Assembly: GCA_003339415.1 (NCBI GenBank)
Contig: PDHQ01000267.1
Span: 1-47,782, forward strand
Source: Ophiocordyceps camponoti-saundersi (nom. inval.)
Lineage: Eukaryota; Ascomycota; Sordariomycetes; Hypocreales; Ophiocordycipitaceae
Reading direction: 5' to 3'
Length of the DNA: 47,782 nt
Under the pieces are notes generated by a model. The model saw only the letters and a program-made list of their open reading frames with translations. It searched no databases and was not told where the DNA came from. Shown here piece by piece: positions 38,900-47,782 of this stretch (positions are counted from its first letter, which is position 1; each line of letters starts with the position of its first letter). Made by a program: the position numbers and the translations under genes.

Positions 38900-40520
38900 A
38901 TTACTCTAATAGCGTAAGGTTTATAAATATAGACTCCGCTTAGGATTATTATAAAGCTAGTTATAAGTTATAGAGTCTATTACGTAGCTTATAGCTACCG
39001 CGGGTATTACCGAGTTAGGAGCCTCTTAAGGAGACTTAGGTAAGTAGCATACTATAAGAGGGGCGCTAAGGCGTATCTCCGGGGGATCCGTAATATGCTC
39101 GCTTCCTTAAGAAGATAGTAACGAAGCCTTCGCTATCTTTATAAGGTTACTACTAAGTAGGGGCCGGAGGTTAAGTAGACTATAATAATTAAAAAAAGCG
39201 AGGTTTATTAGGGAAGCTAGACTTAGCGCGGCTTTACTATTTCTAAGACTCCGGGCAGTCTTTTAACTATATAAAGTATATACCCTTATATAAAATATAG
39301 TAGCGGGGTCTCTCTCCCTTTTATATAGGGCAGTTCTTTTCTCCGCTATTATACGGGGTAGCTACGTAGTATCTATATTAAAGGGGCTTCTAGTAATACT
39401 TAGTAATATATCCGAATTAGAAATATTTATAGTATTACTTAAAGTATATAAAGTCCTTATAAAGTTTATAGTAAATTATCTCCGCGTTTATAACTATTCC
39501 GTTTAAGCAAAGCTTATTTATATCTTCTACGCTACCTAGGCTTATAATAAGATAAGTTTATAAAGTATCTCCGCTAGAGGTATATCGGGGTCAGAGTGCC
39601 TTCGCCCGGACTACGTTAACCTTATTTACCTCCCTAATATTATTAAGTAGCGCGTTACGGTCGCGGTTAGCTACTAAGGTTTAGATACCCTTAGCGATAA
39701 TAATATAGGTCTAGCGTATACGCTTAGCCTCCGCTCCGAAGGCCCGGGCTACCTACTTATCCCTCGAGGTAAGGTCCTTATACTCTAAGTTAAATATAAT
39801 TATAAGGTCTCCGCTAAGAAGTCGGCGTATAGTAACTATTACGAAGTAGCCTATAGCCTTATTAACTTTCTAGATAACCTCTTAGGGAGTAGGCGCCGGA
39901 ACTCCCTCGACTACCGGAACGTTCTTTACCGATACGAGTGCCTCCCTCTCTATTCTCGCCGGAACCGGGCGTATAAGGGGCGCCGCGGGGGGGGCGGAGT
40001 TCGGGGCGGAGCTCGTAACTACGCTAGCCTAGGTTAGAACTCTAAGGGCGGAGTCCGACCCCTTACCTATTACCTTATAAAAGGTAGCTTTAACTAACTT
40101 CTAAATAGCGCGGGAGATAGTAATAGGTAAGCTAAACGGGTTCTCGGAGGCTTATTAGCGCTACTAAAGCTTAGTAAACGCTATATTAAGGATACCCTAT
40201 ATAGGGCGAAAATCTTACGCGGAGACTACCCCGGTAAGTTTTTTATATACGAATTTTAGAATAGGATCCGTCGGGGTCCGAAGAGTATCGATAAACGGGT
40301 TATCGGAGTTAGTAGCTATATTATATTAACCTTTACCCGCACGCGGATACTATCGGGATTAGTTAAGCCCCCGAGTTCCGCTATTAAGTATTATCGGCAC
40401 CGACGGCGGACCTAGAGGCGGGCCGCCCCGCGACCCCGCGTTTAGGGCTATTCCCTTAGCAGAGTCGGACTCCGAGAGGCAGAAAGCACTAAATTCTCGT
40501 AATATTACGGCGTTAAGGAC
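38900..40520 (-). pseudogene. LINE ORF1-like ghost
   Basis: The region upstream of the endonuclease on the minus strand has the GC content and open character of coding sequence and is rich in Pro, Arg, Ser and Glu codons. By position it is ORF1, the nucleic-acid-binding protein of LINEs. I could not recover its zinc knuckles; the frame near 39010-39080 is disrupted. Confidence 0.5.
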
Positions 40521-40909
40521 GAATAAGGACCCCGATTATCTAAAGTCGTGAAAAGTTGTTTACTTATATATAAAATATCCTTATATATACTTTTTTCTTT
40601 TATACTCGATATTAGATTAAGTATAATCTAATCTCTTCCCGAAACTAATCTAATATTAACTAGGAGTTTATTTAAGCTCCTATTTAAAATACTATAATAA
40701 AAATATAATCGAAACTTACCTTACTTCTTATTACCTAAGTCCCTCTAATACGTCCTACGTAATGCACCCCTTTTCCCCCTATCCTAAGTATATATAAATC
40801 TTATTCTACACCCGTGTAAATTTTAGTTATTCTTATATAAGTCTAACATAGTTAAAGTTAACTTAGTTTTATTATCTTTAGCCTTATCCTTATTATTTAA
40901 TTATTATTA

Positions 40910-40983
40910 CTATACCCCTAGGGCGGTTTAACGCCTTTACGATATATATTATTCTTTTTTATATCGTGGCCCTAGGGGTATAG
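40910..40983. repeat. 15-bp perfect inverted repeat (hairpin) in A4
   Basis: CTATACCCCTAGGGC (40910-40924) and its exact reverse complement (40969-40983) enclose 44 bases. Other family A copies have a shorter hairpin at the same place (near 510-545, 15245-15290, 32268-32310), so this is a variant of a family feature rather than a separate MITE, though an inserted short palindrome is possible. Confidence 0.8.
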
Positions 40984-41356
40984 TAGGGGTATTATACTCC
41001 CCTAGTAGCTTTTCTCTTTTTAGTTTAAAGACTAAAGAAACGAAAAATAAATATAGTATAGTATACTAAATAAAGAACGTAATATTTAGTATATCTTCGC
41101 TAAGTTATCTACGAAAAATAAATAAGAAAAACTAAAGTAGTTATAGAAAGGGAAGGGAAAAAAATTTTTAAAGGGGGGGGGGTATTTATACCTAAGAGGT
41201 ACGTACCTCTTATATCTATAGGAGAGGTTAGTACGTATTAATATACTACTTATAAAAGGGGTAAGTATATACCTTATTTAGCGGGGTAAATTAGTAACTT
41301 AATACCTTACCTATAAATTACCCCGCGCCTAAGCTCCTTATTCCTTTCCTTTTCTT

Positions 41357-41361
41357 TCTAC

Positions 41362-41441
<80 letters not shown>
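41357..41441. repeat. Expanded (TTA)n microsatellite in A4
   Basis: About 28 TTA units at the place where A2 and A3 have about 5-8. It is the same locus as the left-edge tract in A1. Confidence 0.95.
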
Positions 41442-41447
<6 letters not shown>

Positions 41448-43433
41448 AGAAGGTAAGTTTAAGTTAATCCCGAGTTAATATTATAGTAAGCTTTTACTAA
41501 CCTTAACTTAAAATCTATTATATATTAGGACCGCCTTTTCGTACGCTTACCGCTCCGCTCGGTTATTAGATTATTATTTTAAGTCCTAAGTCTAAGAATA
41601 ATATTAACTACGATAATACTCTTAAAGCTTTAATTTACTAGCGGCGTAAAAATATATTAATTCTAGCTTTAATTTATATTAGCTATAAGTTAAAATTCAC
41701 TTAATTTCTAATATACTTTAAACTTAGCTTTAAACGCGTATTATACGTATCCTACTCTTATCTTTTTTACGCGCCCTTTATAAGCTCCTTTTATAATAGC
41801 CGTAATCGCTTTTCGCCCGCGTCCGCGAATACCGTTACTTATACTAATAGCGACGCTTATTACGCCTTATTAAATATAACCCGCTAAGTATAATCTTTTT
41901 ATATCCCCGCCGCCGCTTACGCTATTATCTTAAGCGTAGCGCGATAATATTAAGCGCGGTAATATTAAAAAAGTACCCTTATACTAAAATTATATTAGCT
42001 ATATAAGTAAATAAGAGCTAAAAATTAACGCTTATTAGGAATAAGTTTCTTAATTAATAACCGCTTATTATTAATACGCTAAAAAGGGTATCTAATATAA
42101 TAATATATATATAGCTTATTAAAATTTAATTTTATATAAACTAATACTAACTTAATAGATTATCCTAGCTATTATTATTTTTATATAAGCTCTTATTATA
42201 TTTATAAGCGATAATACGCTTTTATATAAAAACTAATATATTAAAATAAATCTAATAATAATCTAATCCCTATTTATATTTAAGTTAATATTTAACTAAT
42301 ATTACTAATATAGTAATATTACTTAGCTAGCCTTACGCGATTATCGCGTATCGTGCCCTCTTAAATATCTATATTAGGAGTAGGGGTAAAGGACTCTAAT
42401 TTTAAGGATTTTACTTTTTCTTTTCTTATTATTTTTATCTTTTATTATTTTTATCTCTTATATATTACTAAATTAACTTAATTATAAAAAATTTCTAATA
42501 TTAAACTTATAAAAGCTTAGTAAATAATAGTTATAAAGTAATTATTAAAACTAATCTAAGGTTAATAAGATTTTAGGTTAAAATCGAAGTAAGTTCCTAA
42601 AAATCCTAAACTAAAAGTAAAAAGAAGAAAAAATAGATAATATTAACTTATAGTAAGTTATCGCTAAATACTAAGATATCTAAATTATTAAGTTATTAAC
42701 TAGATACTAATTAAAATATATCTATATATTATCGAAATAATAATTATAGTTTTTTAGAAATTAATATTTTAATAAATATTTATTATTTAAATTATTTTTT
42801 TATTTCTAATCTAAACTAAGGTTAAATAATAATAAAGCTAGTATTTTAGCTTATATTAGTTAATTAAATTTTAAATAATAAAAGGTAATTAAGTTTATAA
42901 TATAACTTAGCTTTATTACTAATTAGTATTAGTTAAGTATCTTTCCTAAGCTAAATAGGTAGCTAAAGTTATATTATAAACTTCTTATAGTAAAGATATT
43001 AATAGATTAAACTTAAAATACGTATATTATATTAACTTAAATAATAAAATTTAGGTAACTTATCTAGATTATATAGCGTATAGGAATATTACGTTTACTA
43101 TATAATATATTTTAGCTAATAAAGTTATAAAAAATTAAATAATAATTTTACTTATAACTTATCTTTTTTTTAAAAAGTATAGAAAAGTAAATATATTATA
43201 TATACGTTCTAGCTATACTCCCTCTTACCCTCGATTCCTATTATATTAATAACGTATATTATATTAATATTATATTAGTCTTAGATTAGTATTATCTTAA
43301 GTTTAACTCCTCTTTATATATACCTCTAACCTCCTACTTTATTTATATAAAGATAGTAATCTCTGCGACGCGTATTACGCGTATTTAACGCGTATTATAT
43401 TCCTAAGTAGCTAGTAATATATATATTCTAATA

Positions 43434-43670
43434 GTGCGGAAAAGATTAACGTATTATATATACGTCTAGCTATACTCCCTCCTGCCCTCGATTCCTATCG
43501 TATTAACGACGTATATTATATTAATATTATACTAGTCTTAGATCGGTATTATCTCGAGTTCGACTCCTCTTTATACGTGCCTCTGACCTCCTACTTTATT
43601 TATATAGAGATAGTAATCTCTGCGACGCGTATTATATTCCTAAGCAGCTAGTAATATATATATTCTAATA
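43434..43670 (-). repeat. Tandem partial family A LTR
   Basis: About 237 bp repeating the end of the preceding LTR (from about 43183) with a ~14-bp deletion near 43630. It keeps more CpA/TpG (CCTGCCCTCG, GTGCCTCTGACC) than the upstream copy, so the two have had different RIP exposure or ages. It ends at TCTAATA, the normal LTR border. Confidence 0.85.
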
Positions 43671-43672
43671 AT

Positions 43673-45316
43673 ATATTATCTAAAATAAGCTAAAGATTAG
43701 GTTCTAAATAAGGCTGAAGATTATATACGCTATTATAAGCGATTACTAGCTATTAATATTAGCTATAAAGCGGATAAGGTAGTAGATAGATAAGTATAGC
43801 TTAAAGCGTACGCGCTACTAGCGATATATCTATACGGTAATATAAATTACTCGCAGGCGAGAAAAGGGAATTTACTTAAGCTAATAGCGTTATATAAAAA
43901 ATTCGCTTATAATTTATAAATATAGGGAAAAAAAGGGGAGGCGAGTTTATATTCCGACTAATATTTATAAAATAGTTATCTAATATTCTATAAGTAATAT
44001 TATTATAAGAGTCCTCCCCTTATAGGAAACTTAATATAAGGGGGATTTATTTCCTTAATCTAAGGCGGGGTCCTCCTCTTTTTTTATAGTATTTATAAAG
44101 CGGACTAAAAAGGCTAGTAAAGGAGGATTAAGCTTATATTTATATAAGAAATAGCTAATACCGCTATAGCGGAGGTAGCGGCCCTTAGCGCGCCGCTTTA
44201 TAATCTTATTACTATTAGCCTTAGTTACTTAATAATAGGTCTTACCGCCGCGGCCGTTTTAGCTTCGAAAAAGGGGGCTACTATATTTACTAAAGCGTAG
44301 CTAGGTGCTAGTCTAGTATATATTAGTTATCGGGGTATCTTAAGATAGCTTAGGAGCGGAAGGTAAAGGCGTCTAGCTTTTATTTTTAAAGCGGAAAAAC
44401 TTAATATTTACGGTAATAGCGCGGATTTTAATAATAGCGATAATATACTTAGTTAGGGGAATATTACGCCCTATATAGTATTAGCGAAAAGCTAGTATAA
44501 GGGTATAATAGAGGTATATAACTTTAATCTTATTAGCTTATTTAGTATTATTTACTAAAATAAGCTTAGCTTTAAAATAGATAAGGAAATTAGAAAAGGA
44601 CTTAGAAGCGCCTTATATAAGGTATTTAAGCTTTATTATAGCTATTTAACGCTAGTATAAGTTAGTAAATATAATATTAAGGTAACTTAAGAAATAGTTA
44701 AGGTTATATTTATATTTAATATTTTACTTAAAAAATAAGGCTACCTTAGCCTAAATTATAAAAGATAAGTATTAGTATAAAAATACTTATTAGTTATAAG
44801 CGGTACTAATAAAAGCTTAGTCCGTTTATAGCTTATAAAATATAAAGGAGCGCTATATTAGAAAAAGATCCTTATTACTATTAAATAGTAATCTAAAAGG
44901 TAGCAGCTTATAGCGGGGTTATAACTACTATTACTTAAGAAGTTATATAGATTAATACTATTAGCGTATAAAGCTTTAAAGCTCCGCGATAATAGCTTAT
45001 TTTTTTAAAAGCTAAGCGATAATAACTTATTAAGTATTAGGGTTATTTATAGTTAAAATTATTCTACTATAAAGGTCCTATACTTCTTAATATCTATAAA
45101 AAACTAACTTTATTAATATAAAATAACTTAAGAGGTTCTAAGGTATATATAGTATACGTATTTAGGGTTATAGTCTATATATAGCCCGCGCCCGTCCCGC
45201 GCGCGGCGCTAACTAATTATATATACCTATATATACCCCGCGCCCGTTATGCGCGCGGACTTAACTAAGCACCCCTTACGTAACTTAGCTATTCGGGCGC
45301 AGCCCGAATCTCTTAT
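43673..45316 (+). mobile_element. Truncated family E copy (3' part)
   Basis: Co-linear with about 30190-31891 of family E: the ghost protein C-terminal part near 43690-44800, then a diverged terminal repeat with GCGCGCGG hairpins (about 45185-45265) and the conserved ATTCGGGCGCAGCCCGAAT hairpin (45290-45308), ending CTCTTATA. The 5' part and left repeat are missing; the left break joins the partial family A LTR. Confidence 0.85.
43690..44800 (+). pseudogene. C-terminal ghost of the family E protein
   Basis: Homologous to the end of the large family E ghost. For example TATAAGCGATTACTAGCTATTAAT at 43731 onward matches the same region near 30285, and CCTCCCCTTATAGGAAACTTAATATAAG near 44013 matches near 30620. 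Conservation of protein-like stretches between the two copies supports the plus strand as coding. Function unknown. Confidence 0.6.
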
Positions 45317-45419
45317 ACTAGCCTTTTATTTAGCTTAGGAAGGATACTTAACTAATACTTATCCTTAATAAAAGTATTATTTAACTAATATAAAAAGTCT
45401 ATATATTTAAGGTTTAGAT

Positions 45420-46480
45420 TTATTATAAACTTTAATAAAAGCTTTACTTTTACTATTCTATAAAAAAGCTTATTTATTAATAGCTAGCTTTAACTAAGCT
45501 TATATTATTTACTTAAAGCTTCTCCTTTCTTTAAGTAAGGGAAATTTATATTAAGGTTATTAAGTTTATTATTACTTTTAGCGCTATAATCTACTTTATT
45601 CTAACTTCGCTAAGTAAGGAACTTAAAAGCCTTATTTTTTAATAATTAATTATAACTTAGTTTAAATATCTTTATATTATTTTTAAGATATACTAAGCTA
45701 CCTTTTCTTATTATATTAAGTTTAAAACCTTTATTCCCCTTATTAATATTTACTTATTTTATTACGCTATTTATAGCTACTAACTCCTTTATATTAAAAA
45801 ACTTATAGCTTATATCTACTTTACTTTTAAGGGAATTATTATATACCTCTACTAATAATATAGAAGTTAGCCTTACCTTATTTATATTTTCCTTAAATCT
45901 TTTTAAACCTTTTTTATTATTTAAATATAAACTTTAAATATCTCTTTTTAATTTTTTAAAACTTTAAAAGCTTATTTTTATAAAAAATAATAGCTTTGCT
46001 AAAACTTTAAAAAGGGATAGCTTTAAAAATATAGCTAATTCTTTAAATACCTTACTTATAAACTACTCTAATTAAAATTTAATATTATTTTATAAATCTA
46101 TTAAGGCTTTTTAAAGTTTTTTAATAGCGCCCTAACTTAGCTTTATAATAGTAAAATTAGCTTTAATAAGTTTCTTTATATTTATAATATTCCTATAATT
46201 ATAACCCCTTATTAGTTTTATAATAATAAGAAAAATAAGATAATAGCTTACTTTACCTTATATTATAAATTAACTATTTATAAAAAAATACTTTTACTTA
46301 TACTTTTTATAAGTTTAATTTAAAATTATAAAAACTTTAATAAAGCTTTTAATTATAAAGCTATTATAAGCTTACTTATTTTATAATTTATCCGCTTATA
46401 ACGCTTTTCTTAATTTAATTTTTATTATTATTTTATAATACTTAAATATATTAAAATATTGAAGTATAAAATTTAAGCGT
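45420..46480 (+). pseudogene. LINE ORF2 C-terminal ghost
   Basis: Homologous to the RNase H-like and C-terminal parts of the LINE ORF2 at 35560-36640. Runs such as TCCTTTATATTAAAAAAC near 45790 correspond to TCCTTTATACTAAAAGAC on the minus strand near 36260. The frame is saturated with stops. Confidence 0.7.
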
Positions 46481-46859
46481 AAAATATAATCTTTAATATT
46501 TTCACTATATAATTATTATTATTTATTTTCCTCGCTCCTTACTCTTAACTTTATTTTTTACTTTATTTTCCTTTATTTAACTTACTTAGCCTTTTTACTT
46601 TTTTTCTTACCCCGCCCTTTACCTTATCTTTTATACTTAATAATATTTTTAACTCTTATAAGCTTATTTTCTAAGCTATTATTATCGCTCTTTATTATAT
46701 ATTTTAACGCTGCTAACGCGGACTTTATAAGGGAGTAGTAAGGATAGTCGGGCGATTACGGGGCTAGGGAGTCCCTTATAACGCTGCCTCGTTCTCGGCC
46801 GCGCGGCGGATATAGCGTAACTCGTCCGTCGCCTTATCGTAAAAGTTAATCGACTATAT

Positions 46860-47693
46860 ATAGAAAATACGCTACTCCTAAGTCTAAGCTATAATAGCTA
46901 TAATAAGTTAGTCGATATTAGTTAGACTCTTAGTTACTTTAATAATAAAATCTTCGCCGAAAGTAAAAGGCTATAAGCTTTAAAGTAGCACGCGGCCGGC
47001 GGCCGCTTAAATAACTTAATTACTATAAGAGTTATTATAACGCGTAATAATATAAGTTTCCTTAACGCGCTAAATAATATTTTTCTATTATTTTTATTAG
47101 TATAAGATTTATCTTAAACTTAATATAACCCCGGTTTTAACTTATTAATTAAAAATTATAATTAAAGCTTAGCTTATAAGCTACTTTAATAATAATATAA
47201 ATAACCTTAGCTATAGCGGAATTAATAATTAGTTTATATTTACTATAATTATTTATATATTTTATATAATATATATTAAGCTAATTTACTCTAATTATTA
47301 GTAAATATAAATATATATTGAGGCTAAATACTTATTTCGCTACATTTAGTAAAAATTTTTAAAATTTATAAATATATTAATATAACTAATATAAGATATA
47401 TTTTTAAAGTAGTTTTATTTAATAAGTATTCTACTCTTAGTATAAGTTAGCTATAAACTATATATATACTTATTAAGATTAATTATATTATTAATTATAT
47501 TAAAATTATTAATTTAATAATAACTTATTTACGCTAGTAAAAGTAACCCCCTCTTTTTTATATATTTTTAAGCCTTAAATTATTAATTTATAAAAATATT
47601 TTTTTAATTAGAAAAGCTTCCTAATTAAGAAAGCTTATTAAAAAGAAATATACTTAAGTATATATTATATATATAAAAGGTATATAGCTATAT

Positions 47694-47694
<1 letters not shown>
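46860..47694 (+). other. LINE 3' region, no gene seen
   Basis: Very AT-rich sequence between the GC-richer patch and the ATA tail. It matches no other element in the window clearly and contains no open frame; it is probably the 3' untranslated part of the truncated LINE. Confidence 0.5.

Positions 47695-47782
<88 letters not shown>
47695..47782. repeat. (ATA)n microsatellite at right edge
   Basis: Uninterrupted ATA/TAA repeats to the end of the window. It follows the 3' end of a LINE relative, and the complete LINE at 34872 also ends in (AAT)n on its minus strand, so this tract most likely began as the LINE tail and then expanded. Confidence 0.9.

Larger units (their letters stand above)
34872..40558 (-). 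mobile_element. Full-length LINE (non-LTR retrotransposon), 14-bp TSD
   Basis: About 5.7 kb inserted in a family B LTR and flanked by identical 14-bp repeats TTTACTTATATATA (34858-34871 and 40559-40572). The 3' end is at the left: on the minus strand it ends in an (AAT)n tail next to the TSD. ORF1-like, endonuclease, RT and C-terminal ghosts follow in LINE order. Unlike its surroundings it is still GC-rich because only CpA-type sites were mutated in a GC-rich template. The domain set and fungal context fit the Tad1/I-like group. Confidence 0.92.
34738..40848 (-). repeat. Family B LTR split by a LINE
   Basis: 34738-34871 and 40559-40848 together make one family B LTR (about 410 bp net) ending in the unmutated GTCTAACA. 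It has one copy of the 41-bp unit instead of two, explaining the shorter length. The adjacent leader (34706-34737) shows it is the 5' LTR of a minus-strand family B element whose body has been lost or displaced by A3. Confidence 0.88.
40849..43433 (-). mobile_element. Family A LTR element, 3'-truncated (A4)
   Basis: From about 40985 the sequence is co-linear with the family A interior and ends in a full LTR (42927-43433). The part before 40985 matches poorly. The interior (TTA)n tract is expanded here (41357-41441). The far LTR and its TSD are absent, the break being next to the family B LTR end at 40848. Confidence 0.8.
45330..47695 (+). mobile_element. 5'-truncated LINE relative
   Basis: The plus strand here is homologous to the minus strand of the LINE from about 36650 down to 34900, starting near 45340. 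Its GC-richer patch near 46690-46860 occupies the place of the GC island in the complete LINE. It is far more AT-rich than that copy, so it is older or more heavily RIPped. The tail merges into the (ATA)n tract at the right edge, so no TSD can be seen. Confidence 0.82.

Noticed and set aside
40910..40983. A stand-alone MITE
   Set aside because: A hairpin at the same position occurs in all family A copies and no target duplication flanks it.

Overview
This window is almost certainly an AT-rich, gene-free isochore from a filamentous ascomycete (Pezizomycotina-type) genome. The main sign is extreme repeat-induced point mutation (RIP). Across nearly all 47.8 kb the dinucleotides CpA and TpG are close to absent and TpA is in large excess, while CpG is well preserved (GCGCGC, CCGCGG and similar are common). 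Losing TpG also removes nearly every ATG, and former CAA/CAG/CGA/TGG codons read as stops, so no intact gene is expected or seen. The sequence is a nested stack of dead transposons. I identified them from terminal repeats, target-site duplications (TSDs) and ghost protein motifs still readable once RIP-type stops are allowed for.

Layout from the left. 1-1251: fragment of LTR family A, beginning in a long (ATA)n tract. 1252-24979: a Ty1/copia element (family B, coding on the minus strand, 451-bp LTRs at 1252-1702 and 24529-24979). Its RNase H, reverse transcriptase, integrase and protease ghosts run 1770-5450; gag-like ghosts lie at 5450-7500 and 22470-24490. Nested between them are a Ty3/gypsy-like element in permuted order (protease-RT-RNase H-integrase at 7971-13790, then a presumed LTR/leader, then a gag-like region at 18050-22147) flanked by 187-bp inverted repeats, three tRNA-headed SINE copies with 13-bp TSDs, one complete 3.57-kb family A element (14115-17685, TSD ACCCT) and a compact 1.78-kb LTR element (19769-21544, TSD AATAT).

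24980-34705 is another family A element split by a 6.48-kb element (family E, 25409-31891) with 186-bp hairpin-rich direct terminal repeats and a very large ghost protein I do not recognise. 34738-40848 is a family B LTR split by a full-length minus-strand LINE (34872-40558, endonuclease plus RT, 14-bp TSD). Inside the LINE tail is the only stretch largely spared by RIP, a GC-rich low-complexity island (35045-35520). From 40849: a truncated family A element with a tandem partial LTR, a truncated family E copy (43673-45316), and a 5'-truncated plus-strand LINE relative running into an (ATA)n tract at the right edge.

Nothing here works together as a living pathway; the content records successive insertions, each mutated by RIP. 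Both window edges lie in ATA microsatellites that belong to transposons, which suggests a contig broken at these tracts.
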